Of a DNA stretch of 64,000 nt, positions 12,321 to 24,409 are shown one piece after another. Position numbers and translations under genes: made by a program. The notes under the pieces were generated by a model that was not told where the DNA came from, did no database searches, and worked only from the letters and a program-made list of their open reading frames with translations. The stretch's first letter is position 1. Every line of letters starts with the position of its first letter. Source of the DNA: Oxytricha trifallax (taxonomy: Eukaryota; Ciliophora; Spirotrichea; Sporadotrichida; Oxytrichidae); contig ARYC01017518.1 in the NCBI GenBank assembly GCA_000711775.1, forward strand, positions 30,324-94,323. The letters are read 5' to 3'.

Positions 12321-12699
12321 TAATAATGGTATAAAGGACCCCATAGATCAGTTTAGAAGAGAGAATTTGATTAAAGAAAACTAAATTAAGAAATAAGTTT
12401 TATTGGCGTACAATTTCAATAGTTGGGCTAATCATATAAACTATTGGCTCGATTGATTGTCCCAATAAAATAATACAATCATGGTGTAAAAATTTGATTT
12501 GGCATAATTAAATTTAGAATCAGTCAATAAATATAATTTTTAAATCTTATCAATCTTTTCTCGACCGCAATCTTATTTCTTACTTCTCACCGTTCTGAAG
12601 GACACAGGAAACCATAATATAAAATTAGTAGGAAAAACATAAAATAAATATTGTACCAGCAGTGAAACAGTGAAAAACACTTGCATTGATGAATTTAGT
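12321..12699. other. AT-rich spacer
   Basis: No gene or repeat structure recognised in this AT-rich stretch. Confidence 0.4.
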
Positions 12700-14400
12700 C
12701 AAAATTATTTCTTAGAAAATTAACAGAAATACTATATCGCAGGATCAAATCTCATTAAAATAGGGAAAGTTATAACATAATTGTATTTTAAATTCTCTCT
12801 ATAGCGTGTTATTATGAGATTAAAATGGTTATTGCATAAATATGTATGTGGAAATTAAGGAAAGTATTATCATCCACAAATAATAAATAATTAAAATTCA
12901 TAAGAAATTCTAAAATAAATTAATATAATATAATTTAAATTAAAAATTTATGTGTAAAACTTGAGACCACTAATCGCAGGGTAACGTGGTTATAAATCAA
13001 CTCTAAGAAATTGCAAAAATTACGAAAATTTATTATTTTAAAAAAGTAATTTTAAAAATCTTTAATTGGAATAATCTGCCGCTGCGAACAAAATACTTGC
13101 TTCTAAGATAGTTGATGAAAGATGCAGAATGAAAATATTAGTTAAAATCATAAATTATGAAAAAAATTTACAATTCTTCAGAACACCATTTAAAACACGC
13201 ACTTTTTAAAAATTAATCAAAAACACATCAAAATAATTATAACTTTGCTAGATTTTAATCAGCTCGAAAAAGACGATTTAAAATTTAGAAGTCCGTCAAC
13301 AAAAAATATTAATTAAATATAAAATATAAATCCCATCCATTTAAACAAAGAACCTCAAGTAACTCATGCTTTTTTATTCAAAACTGTGCTCAACCTACCT
13401 CATCGTGCTTCTAAACCCTCAAGTAACACGATCCATATACTTTAGCACACTTTTATGTTGCTTGAAGGGTTCAATGTGGGGAAAGAAGAAAATTTTATCG
13501 TTAAAAAGCATAGTAAATAAAGCACCACTTGAATTCTTATGAGTCTAACTTTTTAATGAGGGCAGATTTCTTCAATCAGACTTCGAATTCACGTAAAATG
13601 GATGGTCAATTAGTACTATAACTGGAAGAAAATCTTCTCTAACGCGGTTTTGGGCACTCTTCGTGAACAATTCAGCCAAGGACAAATCTTAAAAATATGC
13701 AAAAATACTACTTTATTTTATATTTAATTCTCTACAAGACGTGTCTTTTTGTATGTAATTTGGATATTTAAAATTTTAGTTTTTGAAATTTAAGAAAATA
13801 CTTTTACCAAAAATGTTTTTTAAAATTTATGTTAAAATTCTCATATAAAGAAATTAAATATAAATTAAAATAAAAATTTAGGTGCATAAGTAGAGTCCAC
13901 AAATCTCACAGGAACATAGTTTAAAATCAACTTTGTGTGATTTGCCAATATTCCCAAAATTTATTTTATTTTTTGGAATTTTAAAGAATCTCAAATCGGA
14001 ATATTTTACCACTGCGAACAGATTCCTTGCTTTTCAGGTGGTTGCTTGGGATACAGGAAAGATGCAGAATTAATGATTAGTGGGAATTATAGAAAATAAA
14101 AATTTCTTGAGCACGGTAACTACCTTAAACGTTTATTCTAGTTATATTGGTCATTGACATTTCTAAACAAATTTACTTTTTTTCTCATTTTTACATAGTT
14201 CAACCAAGGACAAATCATTAAATTTATATATTATAACTTAATTGTATTTTCTAATTCTCTACAAGAAGTGATATTATATAGTCTAATTGGTCGGTCATTG
14301 CAAATGTCATTTTGTGGAAATTAAAGAAAATATTTATCACCAAGAAAGTTAATCATAAAAATTAAAACTTAGATAAATTGAATTCTATTGACTTGGAGTA
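12700..14400. repeat. Diverged direct repeats
   Basis: A block at 12895-13140 is matched at 13850-14075: both contain GAGACCACTAATC or GAGTCCACAAATC, ATCAACT, AAATTTATTATTTT, GGAATA, then CGCTGCGAACA or CACTGCGAACA, CTTGCTT and GAAAGATGCAGAAT. A second shared block (CCAAGGACAAATC, ATTCTCTACAAGA, GGAAATTAA) is at 13670-13850 and 14205-14400, and in weaker form at 12780-12880. The pattern is two to three tandem copies of an AT-rich unit with unequal spacing. Non-coding as far as I can see. Confidence 0.6.
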
Positions 14401-14571
14401 TATTATGAAAATTCTAAAATTCAATTATTAGAGTAATTGTTTCACATTCATTTTATAAATGGCTTATTTTAGTCTTTTTAATAAATACAATTCCTTGTGA
14501 TTTAATGATTATCAAAATAGGAATTTTATTGAAACCTTAATAATATTTAAGTGGTGCCCACCATATCTGAA

Positions 14572-16695
14572 CCAAAACGACTATATCTGAATCAAAGATA
14601 TATTCTTATATTTTGAATAAGTTTGCGCATCTTCTCCGGGTCAAATTAGAGTCAATGAACATGAAAATACTTTTTTTAGTTTCGAGAGATTTCAGAGAGG
14701 GAAGTTTCCTGCACTTCTTTTAATCTTTTAATTTTTAATTTTTTTAATTAAATTAATCTTTATAACAACTATCAACTATTTTCAAGCTAATTTCATTGTT
14801 ATAATTATACTTTCTTTATCAATCAATATTCAATATCTCTCTTCATATTCCAAAAACTCTGACATTTTTCACCTGATATTTTTAGGTTCTGTCTTTTATA
14901 TATTATATTGCTTTACTATAGTAATTCCAAATATTTTATCCGATTGCTAGTGTAATTCTGATTCAATTTATCCTTTTCTTACCATGCCTATATAATGTTA
15001 TATGTTCACCCAGAGGTACCCCCCCCCACTCCTCCCAGTCCCTAAACCGAGGTACCTCCCCCCACCACTCCCCCCACCTCAAAAATGAAGTCCCCCTAAT
15101 ATACCCCACTTTATATGAAAAATCATATTCCCAAGGTCTGAATCGACTCCCTTCATGACATCTCACTCACATAACAATATTTATATATAAAATGAAATAA
15201 TTTTTCAAAATTACTTATTATATTTTTTTTGCTGTTTTGATGTTATTTTGAATTTTTGGCAACTGTCACTACGTCCGTTGACTATTTAATACATATAATG
15301 CCATAGGAAAATATATTTCAATTGAGTTTACATTGTCTAGACTTATTGCAGATTTTATTAATACAATTAAGCTATGCACATAAAAATTCCAAAAATCTTT
15401 TTCAGCCTAAATTATCTCATTTTGATTTAAATATAAAAATTAACATGAGTAAATTTTTTAAAAAATCATTTACTCTCTTAAATAAATATTATTTTATAAT
15501 AAAAAATGATAATGATTATGCTAAGATTTAACAAATTGAAAATAAAAATAAATTAACAAACATTATTATTTTTTATTAATATTTCATTATATTATGAATT
15601 TATTTAAGACAGTAAATGATTTTTTAAAAAATTTACTCATGTTAATTTTTATATTTAAATCAAAATGAGATAATTTAGGCTGAAAAAGATTTTTGGAATT
15701 TTTATGTGCATAGCTTAATTGTATTAATAAAATCTGCAATAAGTCTAGACAATGTAAACTCAATTGAAATATATTTTCCTATGGCATTATATGTATTAAA
15801 TAGTCAACGGACGTAGTGACAGTTGCCAAAAATTCAAAATAACATCAAAACAGCAAAAAAAATATAATAAGTAATTTTGAAAAATTATTTCATTTTATAT
15901 ATAAATATTGTTATGTGAGTGAGATGTCATGAAGGGAGTCGATTCAGACCTTGGGAATATGATTTTCATATAAAGTGGGGTATATTAGGGGGACTTCATT
16001 TTTGAGGTGGGGGGAGTGGTGGGGGGAGGTACCTCGGTTTAGGGACTGGGAGGAGTGGGGGGGGTACCTCGGGGTGAACAGTTATACTATATTTTCTTGA
16101 GCTACTTCAATGATTAACAATATGCTCTTAATATTTAATGAGTCATAAAAATCTTAAATTTGTTTATTTATTTAAAATTTATTAAATTTAACATAAAGAA
16201 AAAATCAGTGCAGGAAACTTCATCAAGTGCAGAAAACTTCCCCCCTCCCCCGAGATTTTTATATAGATTTGAAAATACACATTTTTTTCATAATTTTTCG
16301 TTCATTTTACACAATTCTATACTATGTATTTTACTAAAACTCTTATTTATAAGTTATACTAAACAAATAAATTATTTGAAAATTTAATTTTTTATAGCAA
16401 TAAATGGGTTTAGATTTTAAAATATCTTTTAAGATGCCGTATCATCAAGAGTTTGAGTAATTTATATATATATATATATATATATATAGTTTAGAATTAT
16501 GTAAAATAAACGAATTATTGTGAAAAAAATAAATAATTTTATATAATTTTTATAATAAAAATGAGGCTCGTTTGTGTGTTTTCATATCTATATAAAAATC
16601 TCTCGTAACTAAAAAAATATTTCATGTTCTCTTACTATAATTTGACCCGGAGAAGATACGCCAACTTATTCAAACTATAAGAAAATATCTTTGAT
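14572..16695. mobile_element. Nested inverted-repeat element, 2.1 kb
   Basis: Inner arms 15003-15474 and 15611-16080 (about 470 bp) are near-perfect inverted repeats and carry unusual C-runs (GGTACCCCCCCCCACTCC) and GAGGTACC motifs. An outer, less complete inverted pair (about 14572-14720 with 16205-16250 and 16600-16695) shares TATCTGAATCAAAGATAT, ATCTTCTCCGGGTCAAATTA and GGAAGTTTCCTGCAC. The tips contain a GGCCATATC or CCATATC block. No supported ORF. The layout suggests a foldback element within, or derived from, a larger inverted-repeat element. Confidence 0.75.
16463..16488. repeat. (TA)n microsatellite
   Basis: An uninterrupted TA run of about 13 units. Confidence 0.95.
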
Positions 16696-16699
16696 TCAG

Positions 16700-17307
16700 A
16701 TATGGCCCACCCCAAATTTACATATATTTACTTTTTTACTTCTTATCGAATCTTAAAGTATGATGGTCATTAGAGTGATTTGATCTTTGACATGTTAATC
16801 ATATAGGAAATATTCTTGACAAAAAATCTATTTAAAAATACTTTATAAATTCCAAAAATATATTAAATTAAATAAAAAAATAGTTAGTGTTGGAGAAACA
16901 GCTAAACTAAAAGTAATATAAATTCTAAAAAATCATAATTTTAATCATTTTTATTTATTAAAACTCTGCATTGCTTTTGTTAAGGAAATTTTTGTATAAG
17001 AAAATATTATTACAGATAAAATCCTTATAATATTCAGTATAATGAATAGAATTTTATCTTATTTCTGCAATATTTATTTATTATTATCGCGGATTTATCA
17101 TGTTACTTTTATTGGCTTTTTATATTTATCTGTTTATTATCTGTAATATGATCATATTGAAAATTCATTGTATTTAATAGTTAACAAAGGCATTTGCATC
17201 ATTATCATTGTTTTATTAATAATCTATCTTATGCAATATGATTTGCTGTTTCATCGCCAACAATGTAAGTTTACTCCAAGCCATTTAATACAATATCATA
17301 CTATTTA
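16700..17307. other. AT-rich spacer
   Basis: Featureless AT-rich DNA between two inverted-repeat elements. Confidence 0.4.
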
Positions 17308-17716
17308 AGGAATACATTTGATTTGGGAAATTATAAAATAAATTAATAACATAATTAATTAAAATCGTGGCAGTTAACTTTATCCTAGCATAGACAATAT
17401 GGTACTTGTTCGATAGAGAATTCAAAATTAACTGGACTTTACTATTGGCGGTACCCCTCTATCGCATCCCCAGAGCGAGATAACTCGACTTTAATTTTTG
17501 CATTAAAATCAACTAAACAAATCACCAAAAATTAAAGTCGAGTTAACTCGCTCTGGGGATGCGATAGAGGGGTACCGCCAATAGTAAAGTCCAGTTAATT
17601 TTGAATTCTCTATCGAACAAGTACCATATTGTCTATGCTAGGATAAAGTTAACTGATACGAATTTAATTCCTTATTTATTAATTAATTATTAATTTCTCA
17701 AATCAAATGTATTCCT
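17308..17716. mobile_element. Foldback element family F, copy 2
   Basis: Arms 17308-17500 and 17526-17716 with a 25-bp loop. Tips AGGAATACATTTGATTTG. The core GATAGAGAATTCAAAATT, CTGGACTTTACTATTGGCGG and CTCTATCGCATCCCC mirrors copies 1 and 3. Differences between family members are copied in both arms of each member. Confidence 0.85.
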
Positions 17717-17871
17717 AAAATATTAATTTATGCCATCAACATCCTTAAATTGATTTAAAAGATTACTCCAGTCAATGTGTAGCACATGGGATGTTTACTT
17801 GTCATTAGTATGATTATATGTAAGCATTAACTACAAAAAAAGCAATGCTATATTTATTATATTCTTTAATT

Positions 17872-19501
17872 GGATACCCCCCATGTGCCTGGAATTTTTT
17901 CAAATTCCAGGCACATGAATCTGGAACCTGGAATTCCAGAACTGTACCTGGAATTCCAGAACTATATCTGGAATTCCAGAACTGTATCTGGAATTCCAGA
18001 ATGAATCTGGAATTCCAGGATGAATCTGGAATTCCAGGTACAGATCTGGAACCAAATTTTTTTTAATAAAATATTATTATTTTATATAAAAAATTCGGGG
18101 GAAGGAAGTTTCCTACCCCAAAACAGTTTCTTGCCTCCTTCAGAAGTTTCCTGCCCTCATTATTATGTTTTATATCGTTTGGTATTAAAAGAATTAGAAA
18201 CAAGTAAATTTTTAATTTCAATTACCATAAATATATACTATCTATCTTTTATTATTATATAATTTTAAAAGTAAATTATTATTGATTATCAAATTATAAA
18301 TAATAAACAAGGCTAAAATAATATTTTTGTAATAATTAGTGTAATTTTTATTATAATTTAGATTCATAATCAAGGAAGAAATGATATTTAAGGCTAAATT
18401 AAAAATTAACTATAATATAATTAATGATAAAGATTTTTTGAAAATTATTAAAATTACTTAGCGGCAGGAACCTTCCTTCTTTGGGTGCTATAAAATTTTT
18501 TGCCAATAAACTTCCCCCCCAAAAATTCATTTAAATGGTTATACATAATATTATTTAAATATTTATTTAAAAAGCAAAAAAATAAATTTCTTTTACCATT
18601 TATATTCAAATTCATATTAATTTGTAACATGATTATAATTTTAGAACGATAACTATTGTAGGAACACATTCGATGTTTAGCAAACATAATGTATCAAAAT
18701 TAATATTAAATATAAATAGTTTTAGTTAAAATAGACGGTAATCATGACATATAATGATATATTTTTTACGGCACTGCAATGTATATGCCTTGAGAAAACT
18801 ATAAGTTATGTCATGATATATTGAGGATAGGCTGTAAAATTCCTTAAATTATAAACTAAGCTTTATATAACAAAAAAATCCCGTTATGTTCCATCTTATG
18901 ATGAAGATAGGAAAATGCCATGAATAATTTTAAATAATAATATTATATTATTTAAAAATAAGCTAAAATTCTTAAACATCTTCACTATTTTTATTTGAAA
19001 TGTTATAAGAATTATGATCCATCTTCTTAAGATAAATGAAAATTTCTTATTAAATTGCATAATTATATTTTAACAAATGCATTAATTTATATATTATGTA
19101 TAATAATAATAAATAAAACAGGCTTTAGAAAATTTAAATTAGTATTTACATGATATAAGTGATAATTTTACTGAATCAATGGAGATTCATTTTTGTACAT
19201 AATTATAAAATTCAAAAGCTTATAATATTTAATTTTTTTATCTCATTGTAATATTACTTTTGGATTATTTATTATAGAGAGCAATTAAATTGAATTTTTA
19301 TAATTTTACTTTGATATACAAAATACAATAGTAATTTTTTTTTATTTATAATATATTCTAACATAAATAAAATTTTAACAGAATTCCAGAATTATATCTG
19401 GAATTCCAAATACAGTTCTGGAATTTGGATTCCAGAATGAATCTGGAACGATTTTCATGTGCCTGGGATTTGAAAAAATTCCAGGCACATGGGGGGTATC
19501 C
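17872..19501. mobile_element. 1.63-kb terminal-inverted-repeat element with 8-bp duplication
   Basis: Begins GGATACCCCCCATGTGCC and ends with the complement; flanked on both sides by CTTTAATT (17864-17871 and 19502-19509), a clean 8-bp target-site duplication as made by hAT-type transposases. Each terminal repeat holds its own hairpin (TGCCTGGAATTT...AAATTCCAGGCA). Behind the left end lies an array of CTGGAATTCCAG palindromes, and a shorter set of the same is at the right end (19380-19440). The inside is AT-rich with GGAAGTTTCC motifs and no convincing transposase, so it is probably non-autonomous. Confidence 0.85.
17928..18037. repeat. Tandem 12-bp palindromes, 19-20 bp period
   Basis: CTGGAATTCCAG occurs at 17928, 17948, 17968, 17988, 18007 and 18026, separated by AACTGTAT-like or GATGAAT-like spacers. 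This regular array of self-complementary sites inside the transposon end looks like a cluster of protein-binding sites. Confidence 0.9.
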
Positions 19502-19509
19502 CTTTAATT

Positions 19510-20427
19510 GAATTAATAAATCATCATATAAAACTAGATAACTTAATCCTGGATAGATGCTTAATTTACTCTTTACTGACACTAATCAAAATATCAAAGT
19601 CTCTAGTTTCTTATTAAAAGAGGCAAAAAACTTGAATATCGATGATTATATCGCTCAAGCCCAAAAATAGAACAAGGAAATTTTACAGAAATCGTTTGAA
19701 AGTATGCTTGAAAAGATAAATTTAACATACTAATTTTGATGAATGGCAATATCAAATTCCTTATAAATCAATGCCTAGCAATACTTTTAATTGAAATCCT
19801 CTTTCTGCTAATTTTTAAAATATTTTATTTTATTAATTTAAATTATTGATTTTGCTATACTTTGCTTTTATCCTCCAATGAATTTTTTAATCATTCATAG
19901 TGATTTAGAGTGAGTTCTTAGCTGCTTTTACTACTGTGATGATATTATTCTAATTTCCTCATTTATTTCTTATAACTCTTTTAATGATCATAACTCTTCT
20001 GATCTTATTTCTTCTACATTCGTTCGATATTTGTCCGAAATATCATTTTATTAACTATAATTATGGTATCATTAGATATCTTGACTATTAATTAGTACTA
20101 TTAAAGGACTATAAGAAATCAGAGTATTAATTTATAACTTCCTGTTGAATATTAGTAAATTAGATCTACTCATTAATACTAACAGTGGAGTAAACATCTT
20201 AATATTTTTTTAACTTAATATCAATAAGATAATTAATCGAAAAACCTTTTCATCTATTGCATTTGTCATTCTAACTTATATTTATATGTCATCTCTGCTC
20301 TACTAAAAATTGCTGATATATCACCAAATGTTAATTAAACCCTTACATGTGACCATTTTAATATAGTATTTATATATAACCCTCAATTTCAAGATTAAAT
20401 TGAATATACAATTCAATTGAATGGGAG
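19510..20427. other. AT-rich spacer
   Basis: AT-rich sequence without a convincing gene. Confidence 0.4.
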
Positions 20428-20496
20428 ACCAGGTCGACTGCCGAGTAGCAGCCTACTCAACTTAGGAGAACACTTGGTTCTGTCCCCAGACCTGCT
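20428..20496 (+). tRNA. tRNA-Leu(CAA)-like gene or pseudogene
   Basis: A GC-rich island in AT-rich DNA folds as a cloverleaf: acceptor ACCAGGT/ACCTGCT (6 of 7 pairs), D-stem CTGC/GCAG, anticodon stem CCTA/TAGG with loop CTCAACT giving anticodon CAA at 20458-20460, and a T-arm with one mismatch around TTCTGTC. An A-box-like TGCCGAGTAGC and a B-box-like GGTTCTGTCCC are present, and TTTT at 20502-20505 could end Pol III transcription. TGCCGAGTAG and CTCAA recall eukaryotic tRNA-Leu, but the long variable arm of that class is missing and the anticodon stem has only 4 pairs. It may be a pseudogene or the head of a tRNA-derived SINE. Confidence 0.5.
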
Positions 20497-20509
20497 AACG
20501 GTTTTAACT

Positions 20510-21740
20510 AGCTAATTATCTCAATAGGTTCTCCTGGAATATATAATTATTTAACTTTTTTAAAATATAATATTGATTGGAATTCACTTATGATGCTTTG
20601 TATCTTGATCAGATTCTTCAATCAAACCTCCCGAATTTAACTTAATTAAGTGATTAACAAATCTTTCATAGAAGAAATTATGGCAATTGTGTTGATAATT
20701 ACAAAGATGGATAGATAGTAAAAAATGATAATTAATTAATACGCCTTGCGGCTTAATTTTAAATATTAATTACATTTGACCTTCAAATAATACCTATTTA
20801 CAGTTTGATTAGTAATTACCGTCAATCATGATAGCACCACTCTAGGTTAATTGCTGCATATCAATTCTGATTTCTAAACTCTCTGTCTGAATCTACTCAG
20901 AATAATTTAAACAGGAGCACCATAGAATGTGTAAATCACATATGTGAATATCAAATTCCATATTTAATCATATATTAATCTTCAAAGTTATCTAAAGTTA
21001 TATATCTTAGTAAAATAGATATTTAGATTTTTAAATATATTTATATTTATATTTTATCAAGTAACTCAATATAATCCATTTAAGGGCTCTAAGTTAGTAA
21101 ATAAGCAAACAAATAAGTTACTATTTAAGGAGTAAGTTGGCCAGTCTTTACGTGTTTATCTACCAGAAAATCTCAATAGTAGATCTACTCTGATTCTAAT
21201 CTTAAATTGCAGAGAAATCATTAAGTTGCTGTTTAGGCCAAACAAATCATCATTGAAACTGATATTTTCAAGATCTAAAGAGTAGTAGGCCTATTTAAAA
21301 CTGTTTAGAGTATGACAAGTGCAAGGGAATACAACATTTAACATGTTCACCGAGGTCACCTCTCCATATTATAAAATAGTTTCCTAAATTCCCATGACAT
21401 TTCCAAAAATCACTTATTTTTGCTGCACAATATTTTCTCAGTAGCAAAGGTGTGATGGAGCCATTAGTCTGGTGTACGTGGAAGTGGTCTATATATTTTT
21501 ATATCTTATTAATTTTAATGAATTTTTAATTTTTAAAAAACTCCCTGTTTATTTAAGAAAAAAGCTACTTTATTCTTTAAAAATACCTACTTTAATACGG
21601 TTACTTGAATTTATTATTAAATTATCTATGAATTTGAAACTATAATAATTTCAAAATTTAATTAAAAGAATTAAAGATTTGGGAGAAATGAAAAATAAAT
21701 GTACCAATAACCAATTATATGAAATTAATTTAATTACAAT
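20510..21740. other. Intergenic, no supported gene
   Basis: AT-rich with short mixed-composition patches. I found no frame that reads convincingly as protein. Confidence 0.35.
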
Positions 21741-21746
21741 ATTCTC

Positions 21747-22386
21747 TCACTAATTAAACTACTAATCAATCTCTTCAATGACGGCTTTCAATGACTACTG
21801 ATGCACTTGGGAGTACTTGCCTCGTCTGATCTCCTCTGCCTACGGCTTGATGTTCGCGGTGTACCAGGCAAGGAGCTTGTCCGCCTCCAGGTCTCGCACT
21901 GCTTCGCGAGGAGGGTGAGGATCTTCTCTGGGAGCAGGGGACACTTGGCGAAGATCTTCCTGAGGAATGTGTGCATCTGGTCTTCGGAGTTCTCCTGTAT
22001 AAGCTGCAGGCGGTCCTGTATCTCTTGGATCTTTGACTGGGGAGTGAGCTTCTTGTAGAGGCCGGGGTTGCTCTTCTTCAACGATTGATCGATCTCCTGC
22101 TTGAAGTGTTGGAGATCTGAGCGTGCTCCTGTTACCACCTGCCAGTGCCATGCCATGATTGCCTCAGCCTCGTGAGCTGCGGGTGCCCCCGATCTTCTCA
22201 TGACTTCGTTGACCCTGGGCAGCTCTGGAAATGACGCGAGGTGATGTCTGTACTCGTGAATTAGAGCTAGCTGATCTCTGACTTGGAGGAGGGACTGCAT
22301 GATCTTGGCCTCTTCCTGGGAGCTGGTGATCTTGTCATCCTGAGAGTGTTTTTATCTCTTCAGGGTTTGATGTCATGTTTTGTCTA
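21747..22386 (-). pseudogene. GC-rich transposon-type ORF, unknown family
   Basis: GC-rich (near 50%) against AT-rich flanks. From about 22385 the frame opens MTSNPEEIKTLSG, shifts by one base near 22345, then runs on as ...ITSSQEEAKIMQSLL, a long helical part (residues about 30-150: EYRHHLASFPEL, EIDQSLKKSNPGL, RKIFAKCPLLPEKI), and shifts again near 21900 into DLEADKLLAWYTANIKPQ, ending at TGA 21747-21749 with Gln codons TAG/TAA near the end. About 210 codons. It looks like a small helical protein and may be this element's counterpart of the TBE 22-kDa gene, but I could not align them. It lies just downstream of the other minus-strand ORF. Confidence 0.5.
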
Positions 22387-22493
22387 ATTAAATTCAAATG
22401 TTTAAATTAATATATAATAAAGAAGTCGTTAATTTAGTGTAATTAAGCGGTATTAATTTAATAGGTCTGATCAAAAATACTTACCTCAAATTT

Positions 22494-23430
22494 TCAACAT
22501 ATGATTTTTTGCGAATCAGTATTGCAAACGATGACAAAAAAGAATTTTTCTCTTGAGTGGGTGGCAGGGGCACCAAGCGGTTCTCCATATTTCATTTTAC
22601 GGAAATGGAATGTCCGACTCAGACATCTATCCCAGGGGCCTAGATAATTCAATATCATTATTGGGGTAGAAATGTTGGGCTGAATTATGAAAATCTTGAA
22701 TACCATATCAACTTTGAAAGTTTTAATCAGACATTCTTGGAACTCGTGCTGAAGCCAGGGCCTATCCATCTGCGAGATTAGGAGGGGCAGGTGTGCGATG
22801 TACTCGTGCAGTTGCTTCCTAAAGGGGTTACGATAAGTGAGCTTGCTTAGGAGCGTTGGCGGATCCTGCTCTAAGCTAGAAGGAATTCCTCTGCATAGCA
22901 GTGTATTTGCCTTGGCGGATTCTCATCTAATATTTTAGTATATCAATTACTCAATGAATATTACTGGTAGTCTACTAAAGGAGTCTTGAACGGCCTCAAT
23001 ATCTGCCCATGCGGTAGGATCGGATGTAGCTACAGTGTGATCAGTGTTAGCCTAGTTGTTCATGATGAGTGCAGCAATGATATTGTCTTCAACATTGCGG
23101 TTAGGGAAGCTAGTCGTTGGACATTTGAACAAGCCAGCTAAGGAATATTGACAGTCTCGGAAATGTGATGCATGCTCTTGCCAATAGGTGCTTCACCTTG
23201 GGCTTGAGGAAAGGTTGTTGAGTCTTCATAGAGGACGGCACTAATCTTGCTGTAGGGCCATAGCAACATGTGAAGTCAAAGGAACATCTCTAACAGTTGG
23301 GCCTGGTAATCTCAAGTGGTCGAGGACCAGAGTGTCCGTTAGGACGCCTAGATTAATGACCCAGTAATGGGTGTCCAGGTATATATATATATATTGTACT
23401 AATGTTATTAAACTAAAAGCAACCAAATCT
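22494..23430 (-). pseudogene. Decayed transposon ORF with LSRTF motif
   Basis: A clear frame from about 22930 to TGA near 22494 reads ANTLLCRGIPSSLEQDPP..., then HEYIAHLPLLISQMDRPWL, then NYLGPWDRCLSRTFHFRKM and GEPLGAP. Upstream (to about 23430) the same strand gives further protein-like pieces in shifted frames (SPLTDTLVLDHLRLPGPT-like, NVEDNIIAALIMNNQANTDH), so the gene is broken by several frameshifts. The NY(F/L)G..D..LSRTF.F....GE..G pattern recurs at 43650-43760, and a weaker likeness is in the zinc-finger gene at 55.2-56.0 kb (FDFLGCSKFNF). Family unknown; context suggests a transposon accessory protein. Confidence 0.5.
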
Positions 23431-24409
23431 CTTTATAATAATCAAAATACTAAATTAATCTGAATTTAAATTTAAAATAACAACCACCCTATCTCCATTC
23501 ATTTCACTCTTTTATTATATTTTATCTTTATTATACGAATTGTTATATATTATTTATTTAAGTTTATATATTTGAAACTCATTTTTTAAAGTTTTAATTT
23601 AATAGTTAATTTCATTGTCCAACTTTCTTGATTAATGTGATAAAACTTTTAATCCTTGTATTTATTTAATTAATTGCTCATTTGATTGATATTAGTTTAT
23701 CAAAAAAATCCTAAAGTTAAGTATATATAATTAAATGGGAAAGCTATACGCTAAGATAGTTATTATCCATGTGCCAATCAATGAAGACCATCTTTTTATT
23801 CATTTTATACAAAAATACCTGCAAATTTATCAATAAACCTCTTTAACTGCTTTTTGTTTATTTTTTTATTACTTCTAATTACAAAATGTCGAAATTAGCC
23901 CAATGAAAAGGTATTTAAATCGATTGATAATATGAAATGATGCCTTTTAAAAGGCTTTGCTATTTCCCAAGTTAGGTTGGATTTTATAAAATCATTTTCC
24001 TGTTCATTTCATAAATAATATCAGCCTTATTTGGCATTAATAAGTTCTATACCAGTAGCAAATTATTAATATTCTTGATTCCTTTCTTCTTTGGTCTATC
24101 ATTATTATTATTATTATTAAGTTATTCATTAGTGATTGTAATAACTGTTACACTATTTCACTCATACTTCTTGATTCTTACAATTAGATCTTGATACTGT
24201 AGTTACTGTGATAGAAGTCATGTCAAAAATCCAAATATTGGGTTTCATTCTTAATTTATACACTTTAGCATTTTTAATACGATTCAATTAGGCTAGGGTT
24301 TAGAATTATAGAATAAGGGATAATTTATTACAAAATCATAAAATGCAGTAACTTTTTTTAGAAAAGGTAATTACATTAATTACAAAAAAGATTTAATAAG
24401 AAACAAAGA
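23431..24409. other. AT-rich spacer
   Basis: AT-rich, includes a short (TTA)n run near 24100-24120. No gene supported. Confidence 0.4.

Noticed and set aside
14963..15166. ORF in the poly-C part of the inverted repeat (MRCHEGSRFRPWEY...)
   Set aside because: Produced by G/C-run sequence in the palindrome arm; no homology or constraint visible.
20420..20500. Possible 5S rRNA on the minus strand
   Set aside because: A loose likeness (AGAAC, AAGTT, GGC spacing) was seen, but the plus-strand cloverleaf with A- and B-boxes and TTTT explains the island better.
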